Shown here: positions 43,050-50,914 of the stretch, piece by piece
Layout: every line of letters starts with the position of its first letter
How positions within the stretch are numbered: position 1 is the stretch's first letter
NCBI RefSeq assembly: GCF_021647475.1
Contig: NZ_JAKIUR010000019.1
Span: forward strand, 1-51,064
Direction: 5' to 3'
Origin: Lutibacter sp.
Lineage (GTDB): Bacteria; Bacteroidota; Bacteroidia; Flavobacteriales; Flavobacteriaceae
Length of the DNA stretch: 51,064 nucleotides
Notes under the pieces: model-generated
Seen by the model: only the letters and a program-made list of their open reading frames with translations
Told to the model about the DNA's origin: nothing
Database searches by the model: none
Made by a program: the position numbers and the translations under genes

Positions 43050-43361
43050 TTATTCCCAAGAATCTCTTTTATCTTTATTCATAATTTCTTTAATTTTATT
43101 GTCTTCCCAAGATTTTCCTAAAATAAAATCCATTCCAAAAACTCCAAAGGCGTGGAAAGCTAATCCAATTCCCCAAAATATCATAGTTGAGTAGGATTGC
43201 CATTCCCAAAAAATATGCCAGCCTCCTTCTGAAAGTGCTTCCGATAGTAAAATAAATCCGTTTACTAAAATGTACACCATTAAATGTATATAAAATCCTT
43301 TTATTGATTTCACTTTCTTTTTAGCTCTTATATATTTTTGTTCTTCTGTATAGTTGTTCAT
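43050..43361 (-). CDS. 2TM domain protein (copy 3)
   Basis: A 103-aa protein of the 2TM family. A charged N-terminal helix with YIRAKKKVKSIKGFYIHL leads into two membrane segments (about 30-45 and 58-76), then a helix with GKSWEDNKIKEIMNKD. I start at the ATG at 43361; a GTG one codon earlier overlaps the previous stop. Paralogue of the next gene upstream and of the C-terminus of the kinase. The 2TM domain occurs fused to or next to LytS kinases and LytTR proteins in this phylum; its role is unknown. Confidence 0.88.
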   Translation of the reverse strand: MNNYTEEQKYIRAKKKVKSIKGFYIHLMVYILVNGFILLSEALSEGGWHIFWEWQSYSTMIFWGIGLAFHAFGVFGMDFILGKSWEDNKIKEIMNKDKRDSWE

Positions 43362-43363
43362 CA

Positions 43364-43660
43364 CTAAAATTTATGGTTATTATCATTATTCATAAACTCT
43401 TTAATTTTTCGTTCTTCCCAATCTTTACCTAATCCTATTTTATAATTAAATACATTAAAGGCATGAAAGCAAATTCCAATTCCCCAACCAAACATTGGCC
43501 ACCAAAACCAATAATAACCTGGTGAAGTTTTATAATTTATAAAAATTAAAAAAGGAATTACTAAGACATAGGCTAATAAATTTGAATAAAATCCCTTTAA
43601 ATTATCCACTTTTTTCTTGGCTCTTATATACTTATCTTCTTCTGTATAACTTGTTCTCAT
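43364..43660 (-). CDS. 2TM domain protein (copy 2)
   Basis: A 98-aa protein with YIRAKKKVDNLKGFYSNLLA, two membrane segments, WPMFGWGIGICFHAFNVF and GKDWEERKIKEFMNND. It is closer to the kinase C-terminus than to copy 3 (both have SPGYYWFWW/SSGFYWFWF before the second segment). It lies 47 bases after the kinase gene and its stop is 2 bases before the next start. Confidence 0.88.
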   Translation of the reverse strand: MRTSYTEEDKYIRAKKKVDNLKGFYSNLLAYVLVIPFLIFINYKTSPGYYWFWWPMFGWGIGICFHAFNVFNYKIGLGKDWEERKIKEFMNNDNNHKF

Positions 43661-43707
43661 TTTAATATTTTTTAGTATTTATAACTTTTAAACTTTAGAC
43701 TTTAACC

Positions 43708-45051
43708 CTACTCCCAATATTGTTTTTTATCTTCATTCATAAACTCTCTAATTTTTCGATTTTCCCAATCATGTCCTAATATTGGATTGTAGTTAAAAGC
43801 CTTGAACCCTTGAAATAAAAGACCTATTCCCCAACCTAATGCTGGAAACCAAAACCAATAAAAGCCAGAACTATACTTAATATTTATAAATATTAAAAAA
43901 GGAATTACAATGCAATAGGCAATTAGGCTTGAATAAAATCCTTTAATTTCTTCAACGCGTTCTACGGCTCGTATATATTTGGTATTTTGTTGTGAATCTG
44001 ATGTTTTCATGATTTTAATTTTTTGTGTTAATAATGGTAATTTTATACTAAATTCTTTATTGTTTTTTTCAATAAACACCTTTTTAAGTGTGATTAATTG
44101 ATAGCGGTCTATAATATTTTTTAGTCCTACTTTAGTTCCTTTTTCAATAGAAGTTTTTGGATTATAATTATTAACCACTTTTAAATAACCATTTTCTTCA
44201 GTTATAATTACGTTTAATGGTTGATCTTCTGAAACAATATTATGTTTAATGGTATTTTCAAGCAATAATTGTAGCGATAGTGGAATTATTTTTAGATTTG
44301 GATTACTTGCTTTTTCAGGAATTTGAAAAGTAACTGCATTCTCAAATCTCATTTTTAACAATTCCATGTAGGTTTTTGCAAATTTTAGTTCTTCATCTAA
44401 ATCAATTAAATCTTTACTTTTTTGTTCTAAAACATATCGATAAACTTTAGCTAATTTTGTTGTAAATTTTTCGGCTTGTTTTGGATTTTCGCTAATTAAT
44501 GAGGTTAACACATTTAAACTATTGAACAAAAAATGTGGATCAATCTGACTTTTTAAAGATTCATATTTAGCGGTTTCTGTTTTTGCTACAATTTGCTGTT
44601 CTTTTACTCTTTTTTCAGTTAAAGCTTTATAAAAATAAATAGCGTGAAAAAATAAACTTGCCACTAACGTAATAATTAATCCAAAAATATAATACGTACT
44701 GGCATTTTTATCATTTATAAATTGTGCTACGGGTTTTCCTAAAATAAAAACTACGGTAATAAAACGTAGTACTATTAATCCTACCATTGTTAAAATTATA
44801 GAGCCAAATACACCAATAATTAATCGTTTTATTGAGTAACCTTTCCAATTTACTTTTTCACCTAAATAATAGAAAAAATAAAAATTTATTAAAGAAAGTA
44901 CAAATGCATACATAAATTGAATGGCAAATGATAAAATTAATTCATTAATTGGAGTATTAAATCCGTTAGAAAACAACAATATCTCAACAGCAAAAATAAT
45001 TATCGCTATAATTAGAGATACTTTAAATATGTAATGGATTTTAAATTTCAT
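43708..45051 (-). CDS. LytS-type histidine kinase with C-terminal 2TM domain
   Basis: A 447-aa fusion. Four membrane segments (about 10-28, 39-62, 80-103, 121-143) precede a short coiled region, the His_kinase domain with His173 in SQIDPHFLFNSLNVLTSL, the N-box region PLSLQLLLENTIKHN (about 258-272) and the lid with GTKVGLKNI. The catalytic part ends near 345. Residues 348-447 are a complete 2TM domain (KYIRAVERVEEIKGFYSSL...GHDWENRKIREFMNED). An internal ATG at 44010, right where the 2TM part begins, looks like the start of a formerly separate gene. First gene of an operon with two more 2TM genes and a LytTR regulator. Confidence 0.92.
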   Translation of the reverse strand: MKFKIHYIFKVSLIIAIIIFAVEILLFSNGFNTPINELILSFAIQFMYAFVLSLINFYFFYYLGEKVNWKGYSIKRLIIGVFGSIILTMVGLIVLRFITVVFILGKPVAQFINDKNASTYYIFGLIITLVASLFFHAIYFYKALTEKRVKEQQIVAKTETAKYESLKSQIDPHFLFNSLNVLTSLISENPKQAEKFTTKLAKVYRYVLEQKSKDLIDLDEELKFAKTYMELLKMRFENAVTFQIPEKASNPNLKIIPLSLQLLLENTIKHNIVSEDQPLNVIITEENGYLKVVNNYNPKTSIEKGTKVGLKNIIDRYQLITLKKVFIEKNNKEFSIKLPLLTQKIKIMKTSDSQQNTKYIRAVERVEEIKGFYSSLIAYCIVIPFLIFINIKYSSGFYWFWFPALGWGIGLLFQGFKAFNYNPILGHDWENRKIREFMNEDKKQYWE

Positions 45052-45083
45052 ATTACTTTATGGTAAAAAATTTAGCACTAATA

Positions 45084-45264
45084 ACTCGTTGTGCATTTTG
45101 ACTCTTTAAACATCCTGTTACGTCAGTTCGAGTAATTTTTGATAAAAAATTGTATCGAGAACATCTATTTTTAAATAAAAAACCTATTCTCGATACTAAT
45201 TTTAAGCCTAAAAAGGCTAAAATTCACTCGAATTGACGAAATTTTATCATAATGCACAACGGGT
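45084..45264. mobile_element. MITE, family B (181 bp), TA target site
   Basis: Terminal repeats ACTCGTTGTGCATTTTGA (left) and ACCCGTTGTGCATTATGA (right, as reverse complement) differ at two positions. TA flanks both ends (45082-45083, 45265-45266). Inside, two facing copies of CGTCA-(A/G)-TTCGAGT...TATCGAGAA nearly make one long palindrome. It lies between the kinase operon and the methyltransferase gene. No coding frame. The rest of the 267-bp gap is AT-rich and featureless. Confidence 0.75.
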
Positions 45265-45318
45265 TACTAATATACTTTCTTTATAGTTTATAATTTATTG
45301 ATTTTTTAATTAATATGT

Positions 45319-45876
45319 TTAATAAATAAATGGTATTAATTTTTTAGTGCTTTTTTTATAATTTAAATATTCCTTTCCAAAATAATTTATTAATACTTTT
45401 TCTTCAGTTTTAATTCTAATTAAAAATGCAGTTGAAATTATTACGACTAAAATTAGCAATGAAACCCAATTGTTATAAGACAATCCGAACCCAATAAAAG
45501 ATAATAATGAAGCTGCATAAGATGGATGCCTCACATATTTATAAAATCCATCCGTTTTAAGTTTATGATTTTCTTTAATGGTAACATCTACTGTAAAAAA
45601 CTTTCCTAAATATGCAATTACTGCAAACCTAAAAATAACTCCTGTACAGATAAATAAAAGACCAACATAGTATATTGCTGTATTTTTAGTTATCGGGAAA
45701 TTAAAATGAGAGACGAAAATTGCTAAAAAAATTGCAATTAAAATTAATACCCAAAGGATTTTTAAAGTACCGTTATCTTTATTTTTAGATCCTTTATTTT
45801 TTGAACGTAATAATAGACTCAAAATAACTTCTGATAAAAACCAAACTGTATATATAATTATAAATATCAAACTCAT
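45319..45876 (-). CDS. Isoprenylcysteine methyltransferase-like membrane protein
   Basis: A 185-aa protein with about five membrane segments and the C-terminal signature of the ICMT/PEMT group: KLKTDGFYKYVRHPSYAASL (about 103-122), where RHPSY binds S-adenosylmethionine, and EEKVLINYFGKEYLNYKK (about 155-172). Bacterial members methylate unknown lipids or small molecules. It follows the DUF2141 gene by 10 bases on the same strand. Confidence 0.85.
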   Translation of the reverse strand: MSLIFIIIYTVWFLSEVILSLLLRSKNKGSKNKDNGTLKILWVLILIAIFLAIFVSHFNFPITKNTAIYYVGLLFICTGVIFRFAVIAYLGKFFTVDVTIKENHKLKTDGFYKYVRHPSYAASLLSFIGFGLSYNNWVSLLILVVIISTAFLIRIKTEEKVLINYFGKEYLNYKKSTKKLIPFIY

Positions 45877-45886
45877 ATCTATTGAA

Positions 45887-46312
45887 TTAAAATTTAATTT
45901 CTAATGTCACATTTTTATCTAACACCTCAAATTTAGCCGATTCAAATTGTGGAGGACCAAATTCCATCACATTATTTGAAGTGCCAAAACTTTCAATAGG
46001 AATTCCTCTTTCATCAAAATCTAATCGGTTATTTTCATTCTCATCATGATAACAAATAATAGCATATTCACCAACCGCTACGTTTTTAAATACGGCTTTA
46101 CTTACTCCATTTTTTATAGTTGATGAAATACTCTGCAAAGGTGTTTTCATAAAATTTTCTTGCGTATATAAAGCAAATTTTATAGTTCCTTTATCTGAAA
46201 GTGCATTAATTACTGTAACTGTTACAGTTGATTCTTTAACTACTTTATCTTGCACATTTATAGTTACTACCGATGAAAGTACTAATACTAAAGTTAAAAT
46301 TAATTGCTGCAT
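45887..46312 (-). CDS. DUF2141 domain secreted protein
   Basis: A 141-aa protein with a signal peptide (about 1-20) and a DUF2141 domain: VTVTVINALSDKGTIKFALY, then VAVGEYAIICYHDENENNRL (about 78-97), then FDERGIPIESFGTSNN with the typical Asp/Asn-rich, possibly calcium-binding turn. Periplasmic or surface location is expected; function is unknown. It leads a two-gene unit with the methyltransferase-like gene. No perfect promoter box upstream. Confidence 0.88.
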   Translation of the reverse strand: MQQLILTLVLVLSSVVTINVQDKVVKESTVTVTVINALSDKGTIKFALYTQENFMKTPLQSISSTIKNGVSKAVFKNVAVGEYAIICYHDENENNRLDFDERGIPIESFGTSNNVMEFGPPQFESAKFEVLDKNVTLEIKF

Positions 46313-46555
46313 AATTATTAATTTAAGTTAAATATTTATTTTTCTGATACAAAACTGTGAAAACAATCTAAATCTTAAAATTTTTAAATCCTCAACTGTA
46401 AAAAAAACAGACTGAATTGTAATTTTAGAATTATTTAGATGAATTCATCACTTTTCAAGTAGTAAAAAAAGCTTAAAAAAACCCTAACATTAGTCATATA
46501 TATCTATTAAAAAGTTTGTAACTTTATGCATCTTTTTAATATAATTTTTTTGATT

Positions 46556-48664
46556 ATGAAAATATACGATGATAAACACATTAAAAACGTTGCATTTGTA
46601 GGAGCCAATAAAAGTGGTAAAACTACATTAGCAGAAACAATGCTTTTTGAAGCTGGACTTCTCAAACGCCGTGGTAGTGTTGAAAACAAAAATACAGTTT
46701 CTGACTATCACGAAATAGAACAAGAAAGAGAAACTTCCATTTATTCAACGCCATTACATACGGAATGGCGTAATTACAAAATTAACATTATTGACACCCC
46801 AGGCTTAGACGATTTTATAGGTGAAATTGCCTCAACTATGCGTGTTGCCGATTCTGTAGTTATGGTAATAAATGCTCAGCAAGGGGCTGAAGTTGGTACA
46901 GAAATTATATGGAATTATATTGATCGCTTTTCATTACCAACATTATTTGCCGTTAACCAAATAGATCATCCTAATGCAGATTTTGATGAAAGTTTTAAAA
47001 GTATTGTAGATTTAGTTGGTAAAAATGTCATTAAAATTCAATATCCGTTAGTTGTTGATGGCGCTCAATGCATTGTGGATGTTTTAAAAATGAAAATGTA
47101 CAAATTTGGGCCAAACGGTGGAAAACCTGAAAAACTTGAAATACCTGAAGATCAAAAAGAATTAGCAAATAAATTACAAAATGAATTGGTAGAAAAAGCT
47201 GCTGAAAATGATGAAGATTTAATGGAACTATATTTTGATAAAGGCACTTTAAATGAGGATGAAATGCGTGAAGGAATTAAAAAAGGAATGTTAAATAATG
47301 AATTATACCCAGTATTTTGTATCTCCGCTTTAAATGATATGGGCACAGGTAGAATGATGGGCTTTATTGATAATGTTACACCTTCTTCTGCCGATTTAAA
47401 ACCCGAACAAACCGTTGAAGGCAATGAATTAGTTTGCCAAGCTGATGCACCAACTTCCCTATTTATTTTTAAAACATTATACGAACCAAACTTAGGACAA
47501 ATTAGTTTTTTCAAAGTAAAATCAGGAGAAATTAAACAAAATGATAAATTGGAAAATTCCAGAAACAGTGAAATTGAAAGTGTCAACCAATTATTTATAA
47601 TGGATGGTAAAAACCGAGAACCAGTTGAAAAATTAACTGCTGGTGATATAGGTGCAACACTTAAATTAAAATATACTGAAACTAATGATACTTTAAGAAC
47701 AAAAGGTTCAGAAATCACAGTTAAACCAATTAATTTTCCTTCGCCAAGAATACATAAATCAGTTGGAGCTCAGGATAAAAATGAAGAAGAAAAGTTAAAT
47801 GAAGCTTTGAAAAAGATAAAAAGCCAAGACCCAACAGTTGAAATTAAATATTCAAAAGAATTAAAACAATTAATTCTTTCTTGCCAAGGAGAATTGCATT
47901 TAGCTACTATTGACTGGATACTAAAAAAAGAGTATGGTATAAAAGCTAATTTTGAACAGCCAAAAGTAGTATATAGAGAAACCATTCAACGCTCTGCAAC
48001 CACAAGTTATAAACATAAAAAACAATCCGGAGGATCAGGTCAATTTGGAGAAGTACACATTAAAATTGAACCCTATTTTGAAGGAATGCCTGAACCTGAC
48101 GGTTTTAATATTAGAGGTAAAGAAGAAATAGAATTAGATTGGGGCGGAAAATTAATTTTTTACAATTGTATTGTTGGCGGTGCTATTGACACTCGTTATT
48201 TACCAGCCGTTTTAAAAGGTATTTTAGAAGTAATGGAAGAAGGTCCACTAACTGGCTCCTATGCTCGTGATATTAGAGTGATGTTGTTTGATGGTAAAAT
48301 GCACTCTGTAGATTCAAATGATATTTCATTTAAAATTGCAGGTGCTCATGCCTTTAAAGATGCATTTTTAAATGCAAAACCTAAATTATTAGAACCTATT
48401 AATGAGATAACAGTTAAAGTTCCCGAAGAAATGTTAGGGAATGTAATGACTGACTTACAAGGAAGAAGATCTATAATTTTAGGAATGGATAGTGATGGAA
48501 AATACCAAACTATAAAAGCAAAAACACCATTAGCTGAAATGTATAAATATTCTACAACTTTACGTTCTATAACACAAGGTAGAGGAAGTTTTACTACCAA
48601 ATTTTCTAATTTTGAATTAGTACCAAACAACATTCAACAAGAATTAACTAAAGCAATAAGTTAG
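46556..48664 (+). CDS. Elongation factor G paralogue with altered GTPase site
   Basis: A 702-aa translational GTPase. P-loop GANKSGKT (16-23), DTPGL (80-84) and NQID in place of NKxD. In EF-G the residue after DTPG is the catalytic His; here it is Leu84. The switch I GIT is replaced by ETS (59-61). The later domains II-V are complete: YRETIQRSATTSYKHKKQSG, GGSGQFGEVHIKIEP and the domain V block GRRSIILGMDSDG. EF-G paralogues of Bacteroides (EF-G2) are known to work in translocation without GTP hydrolysis; this could be related, but is not shown. I start at ATG 46556, since an ATG 30 bases earlier adds only a hydrophobic stub not seen in the family. A strong terminator follows. Confidence 0.9.
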   Translation: MKIYDDKHIKNVAFVGANKSGKTTLAETMLFEAGLLKRRGSVENKNTVSDYHEIEQERETSIYSTPLHTEWRNYKINIIDTPGLDDFIGEIASTMRVADSVVMVINAQQGAEVGTEIIWNYIDRFSLPTLFAVNQIDHPNADFDESFKSIVDLVGKNVIKIQYPLVVDGAQCIVDVLKMKMYKFGPNGGKPEKLEIPEDQKELANKLQNELVEKAAENDEDLMELYFDKGTLNEDEMREGIKKGMLNNELYPVFCISALNDMGTGRMMGFIDNVTPSSADLKPEQTVEGNELVCQADAPTSLFIFKTLYEPNLGQISFFKVKSGEIKQNDKLENSRNSEIESVNQLFIMDGKNREPVEKLTAGDIGATLKLKYTETNDTLRTKGSEITVKPINFPSPRIHKSVGAQDKNEEEKLNEALKKIKSQDPTVEIKYSKELKQLILSCQGELHLATIDWILKKEYGIKANFEQPKVVYRETIQRSATTSYKHKKQSGGSGQFGEVHIKIEPYFEGMPEPDGFNIRGKEEIELDWGGKLIFYNCIVGGAIDTRYLPAVLKGILEVMEEGPLTGSYARDIRVMLFDGKMHSVDSNDISFKIAGAHAFKDAFLNAKPKLLEPINEITVKVPEEMLGNVMTDLQGRRSIILGMDSDGKYQTIKAKTPLAEMYKYSTTLRSITQGRGSFTTKFSNFELVPNNIQQELTKAIS

Positions 48665-48683
48665 AAATTAAATCAAGCTATAA

Positions 48684-48724
48684 ACAAAGACTCGCTTATT
48701 TTAAAAATAAACGAGTCTTTTTAG
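48684..48724 (+). terminator. Terminator of the EF-G paralogue
   Basis: AAAGACTCG / CGAGTCTTT with an inner TTATTTT/AAAATAA stem and a T-run after it. Confidence 0.9.
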
Positions 48725-48870
48725 TAAGTATATCCAGCTAATATTTATTAATCCCATGTTTTTTATAATTCACAAAGTTTTAGTATGGTCTAAAATTATA
48801 AAAGCACAAATATTAACTGAATGCCAAATTATTAATTTTTTTTATAAACCCGTTGCGCATTATGATTTAA

Positions 48871-48963
48871 TATAAAGAAGTTGGACACTTACCGAAAATC
48901 CGTAAATTAGCAATAGAACAAAATAAATTAGCAAATTTATATTCAGAAATCATAACAGAATAA
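48871..48963 (+). pseudogene. Gene fragment (30 codons), family unknown
   Basis: The frame reads YKEVGHLPKIRKLAIEQNKL then ANLYSEIITE and a stop. Its composition is protein-like, unlike the AT-rich spacer around it, but no start codon is present; upstream DNA is the family B MITE end. It may be the C-terminus of a lost gene. Confidence 0.35.
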
Positions 48964-49055
48964 TTAATTATATGTTTGATTATCAACACTTAAATATATA
49001 AATTATTCTGCTATTTCTGTATGAAAAATACTACTTTCTTACATCGAACTCAGGT

Positions 49056-49223
49056 TATTATGAACAACTTAAATACAAATTACGAAATTATATTGTGTCT
49101 CTCAAAAATATTCCTTCACAAATAAACGATTGGACTTTAATTGGCGGTAGAGGTTATCTTTCATTAGAAATACAACTTAATTTGTTTGAAATCTGTAAAA
49201 TTAAATATACCTATGAGGAATAA
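49056..49223 (+). pseudogene. Gene fragment (55 codons) behind a MITE end
   Basis: The frame reads YYEQLKYKLRNYIVSLKNIP, SQINDWTLIGGRGYLSLEIQ and LNLFEICKIKYTYEE, then stop. The frame starts exactly at the family A MITE border and has no start codon, so the 5' part of a gene was lost there. Family not recognised. Confidence 0.5.
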
Positions 49224-49495
49224 TCAAAGAGATTACAAAAAAACTTTATACATAAAAAAAGAAATAGATGGAAACATTATTCTCTCAATTATATGATCAA
49301 TAGAACTAGAATACTATTAAAATTGACAGCTTTAATGGTTATTCAATACATTAATAAATTTATCTTTAGAAAGATATATAATTAAAAAATCAGTATTATT
49401 TAAATGCACAATGGGTATTATTATATTTTTTTAGTTTTTATTCCCTTTAAATTTTTTGCCAATGGATAAATTACTATTCTTAATGTTAAAAATTA

Positions 49496-50545
49496 TCATT
49501 GACTTTTTACCCTGTCCGTTTTAGAAATACCATTTATCATTTCAGTATAAATTCCATCAGTAACACCTCTTGTGATTTCAACTTTACTAATATTTCCTTT
49601 ATCATTAATAATTTCTACAAAAGATTTACTTCCTTTATAAATAATATTTTTTTCCTTAATTGATAAAACATTGGTTTTACTTTCTAATAAAAATTCAGCT
49701 AGACCACTAAAACCTGGCTTAATAGGTAAATTATTATTCAGCAATTTGGCTTTAGCCAAATAAGAAAATTTGTTTTTCTGATTTGCAGATGAAGGTTTGA
49801 GTTCAATTATTCTAGCTTTTATACGCTTATTATTAAAGGCTTTAACGGCAATTCCAAATTCGTCATTAATATGAATCTGATTTACATCTGTTTCTCCAAT
49901 ATTAAATTCAAAAATAAAATTTTTCATATTTGCTACTATTGCAATTGTATTACCCTCATTAAAATTATTTCTTTGGGTTATATTCATCCCCACCTTAACT
50001 GGAATGTCTATAACCGTACCCTTAATTGTAGATTTAATAATATTTCTTGATTCATTTTTTGCAGAGAATCCCTTTAGTGCAATGTTATAGTTTTTTATGG
50101 CATAATCATATTCAATTTTGGCATTTTTTAAATCCTGTGTAAAACGTTCAAATTCAACTCTAGCAATTACTCCTTTATCAAAAAGTTTTTGATTTCTATC
50201 AAAATTAATTTGTTTTTGATTTTTATCAACTTTAGCAATTTGTAAGGCTCGTTTTGCTAATTCAATATTTTCTGGATTTGGAATAATTCTTATTTTGGCT
50301 ATTTTTTGACCTATGGAAATGTTATCTCCTATCTTTATAAAAATATTCTCTATTATTCCAGAAATTTCTGATTTAATTTTAACTTCTTCAATTGGCCAAA
50401 ATTTACCGAGTATATAGCTTTTTTTCTCAATTAATCTATATTTTGGATATTCAGAAGGAATTTGCTTTTTATTATTTACAAATTTTATAATGAAAAATAT
50501 AGACGTCAATAGGATTATTATTGTTATAATTATTTTCTTATTCAT
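49496..50545 (-). CDS. Efflux periplasmic adaptor (HlyD/MacA-like)
   Basis: A 349-aa membrane fusion protein: an N-terminal membrane anchor (about 4-20), a first lipoyl half with ISGIIENIFIKIGDNISIGQ (about 61-80), a helical hairpin at about 90-160 (LAKRALQIAKVDKNQKQINF...RFTQDLKNAKIEYDYAIKNY), a second lipoyl half (IIKSTIKGTVIDIPVKVGMN), a beta-barrel and a membrane-proximal end (VEITRGVTDGIYTEMI). It links an inner-membrane MacB-like ABC exporter to an outer-membrane channel. It begins 3 bases after the stop of the permease gene, which an IS has cut, so the exporter is probably dead unless another copy exists. Confidence 0.9.
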   Translation of the reverse strand: MNKKIIITIIILLTSIFFIIKFVNNKKQIPSEYPKYRLIEKKSYILGKFWPIEEVKIKSEISGIIENIFIKIGDNISIGQKIAKIRIIPNPENIELAKRALQIAKVDKNQKQINFDRNQKLFDKGVIARVEFERFTQDLKNAKIEYDYAIKNYNIALKGFSAKNESRNIIKSTIKGTVIDIPVKVGMNITQRNNFNEGNTIAIVANMKNFIFEFNIGETDVNQIHINDEFGIAVKAFNNKRIKARIIELKPSSANQKNKFSYLAKAKLLNNNLPIKPGFSGLAEFLLESKTNVLSIKEKNIIYKGSKSFVEIINDKGNISKVEITRGVTDGIYTEMINGISKTDRVKSQ

Positions 50546-50548
50546 TTT

Positions 50549-50914
50549 TTAATTATTTAATTCACGCAATGCTTTTACTGGTAATACATTTGAAGCTTTT
50601 CTTGCTGGAATAATACCTGCAATACTTCCAGCCAAAACTAATAATATTAAAGCTCCTAAAATAATGGGCAGATTAATACTCAAAATTAAAAAAGGTTCTG
50701 AATCACTACTGGCTACAATATATAAATTAGTTAGCATCACAATTATATAACCAATAATCAACCCAATAACACCCGAAAATAGTGTTATAAGTACGGCCTC
50801 AATTAAAATCATTTTTTGAATGGATTTTGGGGTAGCACCAATCGCTTTTCTAATTCCAATCTCACCAATCCTTTCTTTTACTAATACTGTCATCATATTA
50901 AATATACCCAACAT
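50549..50914 (-). pseudogene. MacB/FtsX-type ABC permease, cut by an IS3 element
   Basis: Only the last 121 codons remain: LGIFNMMTVLVKERIGEIGI, RKAIGATPKSIQKM, two membrane segments and the end IPARKASNVLPVKALREL. MacB permeases are about 400 aa, with this block being the last third. The remaining frame begins exactly at the end of an IS3 element (50915). The first ATG is in frame by chance and would give a non-functional stub. Partner of the adaptor gene downstream. Confidence 0.88.

Larger units (their letters stand above)
48846..49416. mobile_element. Decayed repeat region with family A and B MITE ends
   Basis: The left edge has AACCCGTTGCGCATTATGAT, a family B end. The right edge AATGCACAATGGGT (49403-49416) is a diverged family B end in inverted order. 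Within it, CTTACATCGAACTCAGGT (49038-49055) is the right end of family A, with TA after it; no left family A end is found. An inverted repeat (arms 48944-48972 and 48994-49019, CAGAAAT...CAGAATAATT) lies in between. Two protein-coding fragments are enclosed. The whole gap 48725-49495 has no intact gene. Confidence 0.55.

Noticed and set aside
47152..47718. 188-codon minus-strand frame inside the EF-G paralogue
   Set aside because: Shadow of a strongly conserved plus-strand gene; the composition (Ser/Phe/Leu-rich) is typical of an antisense frame.
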